From Streptomyces antimycoticus (lineage in GTDB: Bacteria > Actinomycetota > Actinomycetes > Streptomycetales > Streptomycetaceae): DNA of 64,000 nt. A model generated the notes under the pieces. It saw nothing but the letters and a program-made list of their open reading frames with translations, was not told the origin of the DNA and ran no database searches. Shown here one piece after another: positions 35,444-43,433 of this stretch. The stretch covers positions 6,758,001 through 6,822,000 of the forward strand of contig NZ_BJHV01000001.1 in the NCBI RefSeq assembly GCF_005405925.1, given 5' to 3'. Made by a program: the position numbers and the translations under genes. The first letter of the stretch is position 1. Every line of letters starts with the position of its first letter.

Positions 35444-36291
35444 GCGAGCACCGGGAGCGCGAGAACCGGGAACGCGAAGACCGGGAGTGCACGTACCGCG
35501 AGCGAAGGGCGCTGATCGGCCGCGGCGCCGCGGTGTGGACCCGTACGGCCGGCACCGGGCCGCAGCGGGTGCTCCCGGACGGCTGCACGGATCTGATCTG
35601 GAGAGAGGCGGGACCCGACGGCGAGCTGCTGGTCGCCGGGCCGGACACCCGCGCCCGTCTCGCCCCCGGCCCGCCCGGCACCCGCGCCGTGGGTCTGCGC
35701 TTCGCCCCAGGTCAGGGCCCCGCCGTGCTCGGCGTACCGGCGCATGAACTCCGCGATCAGCTCGTGCCGTTGGCCGCGCTCTGGCCGGGTGCGGAGGTCC
35801 GGCGGCTGGCCGAGCGGATCGCCGACGCCGAGCGGATCGCCGAAGCGGAGCGGATCGCCGACGCCGAGCGGATCGCCGAAGCGCAGCGGACGGCCGAAGC
35901 CGAGCGGACGGCCGCGCGGCAGGCGGCCCAGGGCCGTCTGCTGGAGGACGCCGCCCTGGGCCGCCTGCGGACGGCGGAACCGCCCGATCCCGTGCTCGCC
36001 GCCATCGTCGCCGGCGTCTCGCGCGGGACGGGCGTGGCCGGGATCGCCGCCGCCGTGGGGCTGGGGGAGCGGCAGCTGCACCGCCGGTCCCTCGCCGCGT
36101 TCGGCTACGGCGCCAAGACGCTGGGCCGCGTGCTGCGGCTGAACCGGGCTCTGGACCTGGCGCGCACCGGCGTCCCCTTCGCGGAGGTCGCGGCCACGGC
36201 GGGCTACGCCGACCAGGCACATCTCGCCCGCGAGGTCAGGGCCCTGACCGGCGTCCCCCTGGGCCGTCTGCTCCAGGGGTCAGGAGGGTAG
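35440..36291 (+). CDS. AraC-family regulator with internal hexapeptide repeat
   Basis: About 283 residues. The N-terminal domain (VLPDGCTDLIWREAG, LLVAGPDTRARL) matches the DUF6597-like ligand region. The C-terminal AraC DNA-binding domain has AAAVGLGERQLHRRSLAAFG and EVAATAGYADQAHLAREVRA, the two helix-turn-helix motifs. Between them is a run of ERIADA/ERIAEA hexapeptides that should extend as a charged helix. The start is uncertain: TTG 35440 overlaps the previous stop; ATG 35410 is possible; the first 25 residues (EHRERENREREDRECTYRER) are also repetitive and charged. Confidence 0.85.
   Translation: MSEHRERENREREDRECTYRERRALIGRGAAVWTRTAGTGPQRVLPDGCTDLIWREAGPDGELLVAGPDTRARLAPGPPGTRAVGLRFAPGQGPAVLGVPAHELRDQLVPLAALWPGAEVRRLAERIADAERIAEAERIADAERIAEAQRTAEAERTAARQAAQGRLLEDAALGRLRTAEPPDPVLAAIVAGVSRGTGVAGIAAAVGLGERQLHRRSLAAFGYGAKTLGRVLRLNRALDLARTGVPFAEVAATAGYADQAHLAREVRALTGVPLGRLLQGSGG
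35812..35913 (+). repeat. 18-bp in-frame tandem repeat inside the AraC gene
   Basis: Units of gagcggatcgccgacgcc and gagcggatcgccgaagcg alternate (35812, 35830, 35848, 35866), followed by two diverged copies (35884, 35902). The first four form two copies of a 36-bp higher-order unit, a sign of recent duplication. Each unit adds six residues to a helix. Confidence 0.9.
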
Positions 36292-36374
36292 CGGCGCGAA
36301 GAGGTCCAGGGGTCAGGAGGGTAGCGGCGCGAAGAGGTCCAGGGGTCAGGAGGGTAGCGGCGCGAAGAGGTCCA
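36276..36374. repeat. Three perfect 33-bp repeats at a convergent gene end
   Basis: Identical 33-bp units start at 36276, 36309 and 36342 (each beginning ggggtcaggagggtagcggc). The first covers the end and stop codon of the AraC gene; the last covers the end and stop codon of the VOC gene. Deleting units would leave both proteins unchanged, so the array probably arose by slippage at the junction. Confidence 0.92.
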
Positions 36375-36741
36375 GGCTGTTGCCGTCGGGGTCGAGGACC
36401 GTCGCGTAGCGCTGGCCCCACGGCGCGTCCCACGGCTCCTTCTTGCCGCGCACGCCCGCCCCCACGAGGTCCTGGTAGGTCTTGTCCACATCGGCCGGGC
36501 TGTCGCAGGCGAAGGCCAGTGCCACCTGGTGGGAACCGCTCGGCGGCGTCCATTCCGGGTCGAAGGAGCGCACCGTCTCGACGGTGTCCCACATCAGCCG
36601 CGCCCCGCCGGGCAGGGCGGCCTCGGCGTGCGGCTGGGCGTCGGCCTCGGCCGGGATGTCGAGGCCGAGGCGGCGGTAGAAGGCGAGGGAGGTGGCCAGG
36701 TCGGCGACGACCAGGCCGATGGCGTTGAATCGTGCTGTCAT
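36346..36741 (-). CDS. VOC/glyoxalase-family protein
   Basis: 131 residues, one vicinal-oxygen-chelate domain made of two beta-alpha-beta3 modules: NAIGLVVADLATSLAFYRRL and SHQVALAFACDSPADVDKTY. It ends with WGQRYATVLDPDGNSLDLFA, the glyoxalase C-terminal signature including the metal-ligand Glu/Asp region. The substrate is unknown; a glyoxalase, dioxygenase or antibiotic-binding role is possible. Start ATG 36741 (MTARFNAIGL). Its last codons lie in the 33-bp repeat array. Confidence 0.9.
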   Translation of the reverse strand: MTARFNAIGLVVADLATSLAFYRRLGLDIPAEADAQPHAEAALPGGARLMWDTVETVRSFDPEWTPPSGSHQVALAFACDSPADVDKTYQDLVGAGVRGKKEPWDAPWGQRYATVLDPDGNSLDLFAPLPS

Positions 36742-36841
36742 ACGGGCAGCGTAGGCAGCGGGCCGACGGCCCGTCTTGAACGAATCGGACGTCCTGGCGG
36801 GGCGGTCGGGGCGCCGTCGGAGGCCGTGGCGGACGCGGCCG

Positions 36842-37780
36842 TCAGGGGCAGTGGATGACCTGGCCGGCGTACGACAGATTGCCGCCGAAGCCGAAGAGCA
36901 GCACCGGGGCGCCGGAGGCCACCTCCCCGCGCTCGACCAGCTTGGAGAGGGCGAGCGGAATGCTGGCCGCCGAGGTGTTGCCGGACTCCACCACATCGCG
37001 GGCGATCACCGCGTTGACCGCGCCCAGCTTCTGGGCGACCGGCTCGATGATCCGCAGATTGGCCTGGTGCAGCACGACACCGGCCAGCTCCTCCGGGGAG
37101 GTCCCGGCCCGTTCGCACACCTTCCGCGCGATCGGCGGCAGATGGGTGGTGGCCCAGCGGTAAACGGTCTGGCCCTCCTGCGCGAAGCGGGGCGGTGTGC
37201 CCTCGATACGGACCGCGCCGCCCATCTCCGGGACCGAGCCCCACACCACCGGGCCGACGCCCGGCCGCTCGGCGGCCACCACCACGGCCGCGCCCGCGCC
37301 GTCGCCGGTCAGGACGCAGGTGGAGCGGTCGGTCCAGTCGGTGGCCGCGCTGAACTTGTCCGCGCCGATCACCAGGGCCGCGGTGGCCGCCCCGGCCCGG
37401 ATGGTGTGGTCGGCGGTGGCGAGGGCGTGGGTGAAACCGGCGCACACCACATTGAGGTCCATGGTGGCGGGGTGGGCGAGCCCGAGCCGGGCGGCGACCC
37501 GGGCCGCCATGTTGGGGCTGCGGTCGATCGCCGTGCAGGTGGCGACGAGCACGAGGTCGATGTCGGAGGGGGCCAGCCCGCTGTGGGCCAGCGCCTTGGC
37601 GGCGGCCGCCGCGGCCATCTCGTCGACCGTTTCGTCGGGGCGGGCGAGATGCCGGGTGCGGATGCCGACCCGGCTGCGGATCCACTCGTCGCTGGTGTCG
37701 ACCATGGCCGCGAGGTCGTCGTTGCCGAGTACCTTCGCGGGCTGGTAGTGGCCGAGTGCCAGTACGTGTGAGCCGGTCAT
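36842..37780 (-). CDS. 3-oxoacyl-ACP synthase III (KAS III) homologue
   Basis: 312 residues with the thiolase fold. The catalytic triad is visible: Cys in MDLNVVCAGFTHAL, His in LAGVVLHQANLRII, Asn in VESGNTSAASIPLA. The GFGGNLSYAG end is typical. FabH-like enzymes condense acyl-CoA with malonyl-ACP to start fatty acids, or act as acyl transferases in secondary metabolism. No fatty-acid or polyketide genes lie beside it, so it is probably not the primary FabH. Start ATG 37780. Confidence 0.92.
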   Translation of the reverse strand: MTGSHVLALGHYQPAKVLGNDDLAAMVDTSDEWIRSRVGIRTRHLARPDETVDEMAAAAAAKALAHSGLAPSDIDLVLVATCTAIDRSPNMAARVAARLGLAHPATMDLNVVCAGFTHALATADHTIRAGAATAALVIGADKFSAATDWTDRSTCVLTGDGAGAAVVVAAERPGVGPVVWGSVPEMGGAVRIEGTPPRFAQEGQTVYRWATTHLPPIARKVCERAGTSPEELAGVVLHQANLRIIEPVAQKLGAVNAVIARDVVESGNTSAASIPLALSKLVERGEVASGAPVLLFGFGGNLSYAGQVIHCP

Positions 37781-37995
37781 CGGTCATCCCCTTCGCGCCA
37801 GTGCCGACGTATCCGCGCCGTTTGCGGAGATCTCGACGCACAGTCTGCGGTGTGTCCAGTCTTGAGCGGAGCAGACCTGCCGTGCGCTCGGCCTACTCAC
37901 CAATCTTGGGCGCCAAGATCTGGAGTTTTCGGCATTTCCCCCGGCGGGGGCGATGGGCGATGGGCGATGGCGGAGGGGGATGACCTGACCGTGGC

Positions 37996-38655
37996 TCAGG
38001 AAAGCCGGCCGTCGTAGTCCGGGAGCTTGAAGGACTTCTCGGCGTGGCCGCCGCTGATGTCGGTGGGGCTGTTGCCGATGTTGGCGATGATCGTGTAGCC
38101 GTTCTTCTCGATCTCCGCCCGCTTGGCGGTCTTGTAGTCGGCCACGTGTCGGAAGAGGTCCGGCAGGTGGCGTACGTACAGACCGGCGACCGAGTAGCCG
38201 GCCTTCTCCAGGTTGTACTCGGTCGGCCAGGAGATGATGCCGGGCCGCGCGGTGACGAAGAAGATGGCCACGCCGTGGTCGTGCGCGTACTGGGAGAGCT
38301 TCAGGACCGGCTCGACGGGCGGCTGGGGGAAGGTGAAGCCGAAGTCCGTCTCCAGCGAGGTGTTGTCGATGTCCAGGACGATGGCCTGCTTCTCGCCCGA
38401 CGGGTCGACGGTGCGCTCCTCGATGTAGGGGCGGGCCTGCTCGTCGACGATGGCGCGAACATCGCGCTGCCAGGTCTCGTAGTCGACGTCCTCGGCGGCG
38501 GTGGCGCTCGACGGCGCCGCCGCGGCCGCCGTGGTGGCGGTGGTGCCGGGCGTGGCGGCGGTCGCCGTGGTGGCCGTTCCGCCGACGCCGATGGCGAGGG
38601 CGACGACCACCGTCGTCATGCCGAGCCGCCGTGATCGCACGCGTCCTGCTGTCAT
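37996..38655 (-). CDS. Secreted HAD-family acid phosphatase
   Basis: 219 residues. The N-terminus is a signal peptide (RSRRLGMTTVVVALAIGVGG, cleavage near TATTATAA) with a Thr/Ala-rich linker. The phosphatase domain has HAD motif I in IVLDIDNTSLET (DxDxT), motif II around FFVTARPG, motif III Lys and IIANIGNSPTDISGGHA as motif IV. This is the class B/plant-acid-phosphatase-like group that acts outside the cell on phosphomonoesters. Start ATG 38655. The 215-bp gap to the KAS III gene shows no clear feature. Confidence 0.9.
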   Translation of the reverse strand: MTAGRVRSRRLGMTTVVVALAIGVGGTATTATAATPGTTATTAAAAAPSSATAAEDVDYETWQRDVRAIVDEQARPYIEERTVDPSGEKQAIVLDIDNTSLETDFGFTFPQPPVEPVLKLSQYAHDHGVAIFFVTARPGIISWPTEYNLEKAGYSVAGLYVRHLPDLFRHVADYKTAKRAEIEKNGYTIIANIGNSPTDISGGHAEKSFKLPDYDGRLS

Positions 38656-38921
38656 CGGTCACATCCTTCGCTTCGAGGCGATTGCCGGATGGCATGCTCA
38701 CGGCTTTCGATGGACTTGAGAAGACCTCTGCTTTACCGGTGAGTAACAGTTCGCGCCCGAGGGGTCTGATTAGGCCAACGACACGTGCCGGACCGTTCGT
38801 TGACTGGTCAGCCGGGTAGATGGGTATGTCATCTACTGAAGGGCCGGCCTGGACCCCGGCGATGACCGGCGTGGCCGCGGGCTCCGGTGTCGCGCGCCTC
38901 CACCAGGTCAAGGAGGCTTGC

Positions 38922-39314
38922 ATGTTCGATGATCGGCCCGCCTTCGGCGTCCGAGTCCATGCACTCGGCGGTGTCACCGTCGCCGAGATCGCGGGAGAGT
39001 TGGACATCTTCGCCGCGGGGCGGATCGTGGCTCGGCTCGATTCCCTCATCCAGGCACGGTGTCCGGATCTGGTCCTGGACCTACGGCCGGTCACATTCCT
39101 GGACTGTGCCGGATTGTCGTTACTGTGCCGATTGCGCAATCGCGTGCTGGAGCGGGACGGGCGGCTGCGGCTCGTCATCGACGAACCGCGGTTTGTGCGG
39201 CTGCTGCGCATGGTCCGGCTGGACGACGCGTTCGAGGTACTGGAGGATCTGACTCCGGCGATCGCGGGGGTGGCGGGTCCGGTGGCCGGAGGGGGCGGTG
39301 ATGCCTTCGCTTAG
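38922..39314 (+). CDS. STAS-domain anti-sigma-factor antagonist lacking the phospho-Ser
   Basis: 130 residues forming one STAS domain (VTVAEIAGELDIFAAGRIVA, then CPDLVLDLRPVTFLDCAGLS). In SpoIIAA the phosphorylated serine is the second Ser of MDSSGLG; here the matching residues are D-C-A-G, so that position is Ala. The protein could not be turned off by serine phosphorylation and may be constitutively active, or may not bind a kinase at all. ATG 38922 follows aaggagg. A TTA leucine codon lies at 39120-39122, so translation may depend on bldA tRNA. Confidence 0.9.
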   Translation: MFDDRPAFGVRVHALGGVTVAEIAGELDIFAAGRIVARLDSLIQARCPDLVLDLRPVTFLDCAGLSLLCRLRNRVLERDGRLRLVIDEPRFVRLLRMVRLDDAFEVLEDLTPAIAGVAGPVAGGGGDAFA

Positions 39315-39542
39315 GTCGCATCTGACCAAGTGTCAATAGTAAGAACCGAAATTCACTCGAACGAGCGGTATTCACCGGCGGAATGCTGCGTCCCTACCTC
39401 TGTAACCGGGGGTCACCCCTTTACGCTCGCGAGACGTCGCCCAAGGACCCGGCGGATTCACACCCGATGCCCGACCCTGCCCGCTTCCGGGACCCTGACG
39501 AAGGTGAGAGGGGGCAGTGTGCCGTTCCGAGGGGATATCGCG

Positions 39543-40190
39543 ATGACGCAGCAAGGCGCTCCCCGTGATGCGCCGGTGCCGCTGGAGCGCGGTGCCCAGA
39601 ACGCCGTGCGGGGGCCCGTGACCGGGGATCCGGCGGCATGGACGCCCTCCGGCCGGGATTCGGCCGCATGGGGGCCCTCGGACGGGGATTCTGCGGCTCA
39701 GGGCGATCTGGCCGGTCAGGGTGATCCGGCCGGTCAGGGTGATCCGGCCGGTCAGGCTGATCCGGCCGGTCCGGGTGATCCGGTCGCGCAGGGCGATCCG
39801 GCGCCTCAGGGTGATCCGGTCGCTCAGGACGGCGCCGCCCTCGACGTCACCGCTCCCCGCGCCCGTACGTACCGGGTCGGCGGGTACACCGTCGTGGAGC
39901 TCCACGGTGAGATCGACATCGCCGGGGTGGGAAGTGTCGGACCGGCGCTGGACGCGGCCACGGCCGGGGACGAGCCCGCGGTGATCGTGGACTTACGTCC
40001 GGCCGCCTTCTTCGACTGCTCGGGCCTGGGGCTGCTGTGCCGGGCCCATCGTCGTGTAGGGGAGCGGGCCGGGCGGATGCGGCTGGTCTGCGACAACGCC
40101 GTGATCCTCCGCACCCTGCGGGCGGGGCGGATGCTGGATGTGCTCCACCCGGTCGCCACGCTGGACGAGGCGCTGCGCGCGGAGGAGTAG
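39543..40190 (+). CDS. STAS-domain antagonist with Asp-Pro-Ala-Gly repeats
   Basis: 215 residues. Residues 1-95 are low-complexity, with a hexapeptide array (DPAGQG-like, seven units, about 55-96). The STAS domain follows: YTVVELHGEIDIAGVGSVGP and AVIVDLRPAAFFDCSGLGLL. The phospho-acceptor Ser is kept (D-C-S-G), unlike the neighbouring STAS gene. A TTA codon lies at 39993-39995, so bldA control is likely. ATG 39543 (MTQQGAPRD) follows gagggg. The two STAS genes are 228 bp apart in tandem, and that gap shows no clear promoter motif. Confidence 0.88.
   Translation: MTQQGAPRDAPVPLERGAQNAVRGPVTGDPAAWTPSGRDSAAWGPSDGDSAAQGDLAGQGDPAGQGDPAGQADPAGPGDPVAQGDPAPQGDPVAQDGAALDVTAPRARTYRVGGYTVVELHGEIDIAGVGSVGPALDAATAGDEPAVIVDLRPAAFFDCSGLGLLCRAHRRVGERAGRMRLVCDNAVILRTLRAGRMLDVLHPVATLDEALRAEE
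39705..39830 (+). repeat. Seven 18-bp in-frame repeats
   Basis: Units beginning gatccggccggtcagggt start at 39705 and repeat every 18 bp to 39830, becoming more diverged towards the 3' end. They encode DPAGQG-type hexapeptides in the N-terminal tail of the STAS protein. Confidence 0.9.
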
Positions 40191-40243
40191 GACGCCTCGC
40201 AAGGCCGGGATGCGACCGGGATGCGACCGGGATACGGCCGGAC

Positions 40244-40456
40244 TCAGGTACGGCGGTCCTGGGGAGGTGTGATCCCGTGGCCCCGGGACTGCCGCCGACG
40301 GCCCCAGGCGCGATGGTGCGGCCGCCCGCCGTCCGGGGAATCATCGTGGCTCTCGGCGGACATGCGGTTGCCGTTCTGGACGTTGGTCCGGTGGATCAGC
40401 AGCGCGCCCACCCCGATCAGCGCGAGGATGACGACCACGGTGATCAGGGTCTCCAT
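40244..40456 (-). CDS. Small single-pass membrane protein
   Basis: 70 residues from ATG 40456 (METLITVVVILALIGVGALL), which has a good ggga site eight bases upstream; GTG 40465 is too close to it. One N-terminal membrane helix is followed by a hydrophilic, Arg/His-rich tail (RPHHRAWGRRRQSRGHG). Such proteins are common in Streptomyces and uncharacterised. It is flanked by the STAS gene (convergent) and snpA. Confidence 0.75.
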   Translation of the reverse strand: METLITVVVILALIGVGALLIHRTNVQNGNRMSAESHDDSPDGGRPHHRAWGRRRQSRGHGITPPQDRRT

Positions 40457-40694
40457 GGTGCTCACTCCCTGGGGCCGGGCCCCAGCTGGAGGGAATCCGG
40501 CCGTTTTGTGCGAAATGCTCCTGGTGTCTATACGGTACCTCCGGCCGGAAGCGGCGTCGCTTCCCGTGCGCTACGTCCCAGTGCGCGCGGGGACGACCCC
40601 CACACACGCCGACCGCCCGCACCCGGCGTCGGGAACCGGGTGCGGGCAGTCAGCCCTGATCCAGGGGATCAGTGGCTTGGCGGTCTCAGCGGGC

Positions 40695-41360
40695 TCAGTG
40701 GGACTTGGCCAGCTGCTTCTCGAGCTTGGCCAGGCCATTGGCCCAGAGCTGGTTCACGCGGCTGATCTCGGCCTGGTCGGGCTGCGAGTTGGTGCAGGAC
40801 GGGCCGGGGCCGCCACCGGACATCAGCTCGCTGCACGGGCCCTCGTAGTGGTCCGGCAGGCCCAGCACGTGGCCGGTCTCGTGCGCGGTGACCCGGGTCG
40901 AGTCGTACTCCTGGTTCTGGGCGTAGTCCAGGAAGACATAGCCGCTGCCGTGGCCGTCGGTGCTCGCGTACGAGCCCCGGGGGTCGTTGCCCTCGCGGTA
41001 GCTGAAGTCCGCGTTGCTGCCCGCCTGCAGCTTCACGTTGCTCACCGAGGAGTTCCAGATCTGGGCGGAGCGGGAGATCTGCGCCTGGAAGGTCGGGGCC
41101 TGGCTGGCGTCGTAGGTCACGGTGACGGCGGCCGTCCCGCGAGGGGCCTTGGCCTGCTTGGCCAGCGCCGACTTCATGACGGCCTTGATGAAGGCGTCGG
41201 TGTCGGCCTTCTCCTCGCCGCTCGCCGTGTAGCCGGCGGCCGCGGCGCTGCGCTGGGTCGTGGAGTGGTCGGGCGTGGCCGCGGAGGCGGGCACGGCGGA
41301 CAGGGCGGCCGCCAGGCCGAGGCCGAGGGTCGCGGACAGCGCGAGCTTGGGGAGTGACAT
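40695..41360 (-). CDS. snpA: Snapalysin-type secreted zinc metalloprotease
   Basis: 221 residues. Signal peptide [20 protein letters not shown], cleaved near VPASA, then a propeptide of about 50 residues and the mature M7 protease. The zinc site is [16 protein letters not shown] (HExxHxxGxxD, the snapalysin form with Asp as third ligand), followed by [14 protein letters not shown], whose cysteines form the family disulfide. It hydrolyses proteins outside the cell with preference for aromatic residues. It is divergent from its LysR-type activator gene. Confidence 0.95.
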   Translation of the reverse strand: MSLPKLALSATLGLGLAAALSAVPASAATPDHSTTQRSAAAAGYTASGEEKADTDAFIKAVMKSALAKQAKAPRGTAAVTVTYDASQAPTFQAQISRSAQIWNSSVSNVKLQAGSNADFSYREGNDPRGSYASTDGHGSGYVFLDYAQNQEYDSTRVTAHETGHVLGLPDHYEGPCSELMSGGGPGPSCTNSQPDQAEISRVNQLWANGLAKLEKQLAKSH

Positions 41361-41476
41361 GTGGGGGGCTCCTCATCGTCCTCGGGCCCCGGTCGCCGTG
41401 TGGGGTGGCGGCCGGGGCCCTGGGATGAACTCTTGGCTGACGCCGAGTCTTGAGGAGATCGAGCCGTACGCGGAGA

Positions 41477-41491
41477 TATCAACTGGTGATA
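41477..41491. promoter_or_regulatory. LysR-type operator in the snpA-snpR gap
   Basis: tatca-actgg-tgata is a perfect 5-bp dyad of the T-N11-A form bound by LysR proteins. It lies 117 bp before snpA and 162 bp before snpR. Three ttgac-like strings (41549-41572) form likely -35 elements nearby. Confidence 0.65.
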
Positions 41492-41652
41492 GCACGAAGG
41501 CATATCCCTCGCCGGGCTCTCAAGCCCTGTGCGGGGGTGACAGTTTGACGTCCCGTTGACCGGTGTTTGACCACCGATTGATCGATTCCGATATGGGTTG
41601 GAGTGGTTTCAGAGTCTGGTGTGACCGACAAGGGCGCAGATATGCTCCCGCC

Positions 41653-42765
41653 GTGGAGCTCGAGGTGAGGCACCTCCGTGCACTGTGCGCCATCGCCGAC
41701 ACCGGCAGCCTACGGAAGGCGGCGCGCCAACTGGGCATGACCCAGCCATCCTTGACGACCCAGCTCCGGCGCATCGAGAACACTATCGGCGGCCGGCTGT
41801 TCTCGCGGGAGGTCACCGGCAGTCGGCCGACCCCGCTGGGGCGGTCCGTGCTGTGCCGCGCCCGGCCGATCGTGGCCGAGATGAACGCCTTGCTCAGCGA
41901 GGTCCGGCTGGAGGCGGGACAGACCGCCGACGCCCGGTTACGCATCGGCAGCACCGGCAGCCGGGCCGTGGTCGGCTGGCTGCGCAGGCTCCGCGACCGC
42001 TATCCCGACGCGGACACCACCATCCACATCGACGTCTCCGCCAACGCGCTGCTGCAGATGGTCGCCGCCAACCAGCTCGAGGTCGCCTTCGTGCACGAGG
42101 TCGAGGGCGCGCCGCTGCGGGTGCCCGAGGGCGTGGAGCGCCGGGTGCTCGTGGAGCGGGAGCCGCAGTTCGTGGCGCTGGCCGAAACCCATCCGGCCGC
42201 CGCGCGGCCCACGGTGCGGCTCGCCGACCTCGCCGCCGACCAGTGGATGGTCGACCCCAGCGTGGACGGCGAGGGGCCCGGGCTGCGCCGGGTCCTGGCC
42301 GCCGCGGGGCTCAATCCGAGGGTGGTGTACGGGGACTATCTGACCGCCGCCGACCTGGTCGCCTCGGGCGAGGTGGTCACCCCCTGCCAGCCCACCGCGC
42401 GGTCCCGTCAGGGCGTGGCCGTCCGTCCGCTGTACGGGGATCCGCTGACGGTCCGGCTGTTCCTGGCCTCACGGGCGGCCCCGGCGGCCCGCACCGGGGC
42501 CGCCGGACTCGACCCGGACACGGCGCTCCCGGCCGACACCAATGCCACCGGACCCGACGACCCGGACACCGTGCCCGGCGCCCCGCTCGACGTCGACGCC
42601 CTCTTCGGCGACCTGGCGGACGCGTACTTCGAGATCGCCTGGGCGAGTTCCGCGTACCGCCAGTGGCTGGTCCGCAACGAGAGCCCGCTGCTGCGCTCCC
42701 ATGAGCCGCGGGCCCGCGACGCGCTCGACGTCCTGGGGCTCGCCGGGCCCGCCGAGGTCTCGTAG
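41653..42765 (+). CDS. snpR: LysR-family activator of snapalysin
   Basis: 370 residues. The N-terminal helix-turn-helix is LCAIADTGSLRKAARQLGMT, and the substrate-binding domain follows. The protein is longer than the ~300-residue family norm because of a Pro/Asp-rich insert near 285-320 (DTALPADTNATGPDDPDTVP). Divergent snpA/snpR (mprA/mprR) pairs, in which the LysR protein activates the protease, are known in several Streptomyces. A TTA codon at 41938-41940 suggests bldA-dependent, late expression. The start is GTG 41653, the first codon of the family's conserved ELEVRHLRAL. Confidence 0.92.
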   Translation: MELEVRHLRALCAIADTGSLRKAARQLGMTQPSLTTQLRRIENTIGGRLFSREVTGSRPTPLGRSVLCRARPIVAEMNALLSEVRLEAGQTADARLRIGSTGSRAVVGWLRRLRDRYPDADTTIHIDVSANALLQMVAANQLEVAFVHEVEGAPLRVPEGVERRVLVEREPQFVALAETHPAAARPTVRLADLAADQWMVDPSVDGEGPGLRRVLAAAGLNPRVVYGDYLTAADLVASGEVVTPCQPTARSRQGVAVRPLYGDPLTVRLFLASRAAPAARTGAAGLDPDTALPADTNATGPDDPDTVPGAPLDVDALFGDLADAYFEIAWASSAYRQWLVRNESPLLRSHEPRARDALDVLGLAGPAEVS

Positions 42766-42875
42766 CACCCCGCCAAAGGGCGGGCGGAGGCGGGCGATGA
42801 GTTTCGCTCCGCCGGGCGGTCCAAGCACACGGGACCGCACCGGACCGCGGGCCACGCCACCCGAGGAGCGAGCAG

Positions 42876-43385
42876 ATGATCACGGAGCACGATCCGCAGA
42901 CCGCGCTGGACACCCGCTTCAGCAGCCCGGACGCCACCGCCACGACCTGGCCGGAGGGGCGTGAGCGGCTGGCGGCTGCGGAGCTGTACTGGCTGTCCAC
43001 CGTCCGCCGGGACGGCCGCCCCCATGTCACCCCGCTCATCGCCGTCTGGTTCGACGGCGCGCTCTGCTTCTGCACCGGCCCCGAGGAACAGAAGGCCCGG
43101 AACCTCGCGCACAATCCGCGCTGCGTCCTGACCACGGGGGCGGGCATGCTGCACGAGGGGCTGGACCTGGTGGTCGAGGGCGAGGCCGAGCCGGTGCGGG
43201 ACGAGGCCACGCTCGGGCGGATCGCCGCGGCGTATGTGGCGAAGTACGGCGAGGAGTGGACCTTCCAGGTGCGCGACGGCGCCTTCCACCACGACGGCCA
43301 TACGGCCCTGGTGTTCCGGGTCGCCCCGGCCACGGCGTTCGGCTTCCGCAAGGGCGCGTACGGCCAGACGCGCTGGCGCTTCTGA
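42876..43385 (+). CDS. Pyridoxamine 5'-phosphate oxidase-like flavin/F420-binding protein
   Basis: 169 residues with a split-barrel fold: ELYWLSTVRRDGRPHVTPLI (strands around the flavin phosphate), AVWFDGALCFCTGPEEQKAR and LVVEGEAEPVRDEATL. It probably binds FMN or F420 and acts as a small oxidoreductase. A classical PNPOx role is unlikely because the pyridoxal-binding C-terminal motif is missing. ATG 42876 follows gaggagcgag. It is 110 bp downstream of snpR and in the same direction, possibly independent. Confidence 0.88.
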   Translation: MITEHDPQTALDTRFSSPDATATTWPEGRERLAAAELYWLSTVRRDGRPHVTPLIAVWFDGALCFCTGPEEQKARNLAHNPRCVLTTGAGMLHEGLDLVVEGEAEPVRDEATLGRIAAAYVAKYGEEWTFQVRDGAFHHDGHTALVFRVAPATAFGFRKGAYGQTRWRF

Positions 43386-43433
43386 CGCGGGCCGACAGCC
43401 CCATACAGCCCTGAGGGCCCCGCCCCCGGCCGC

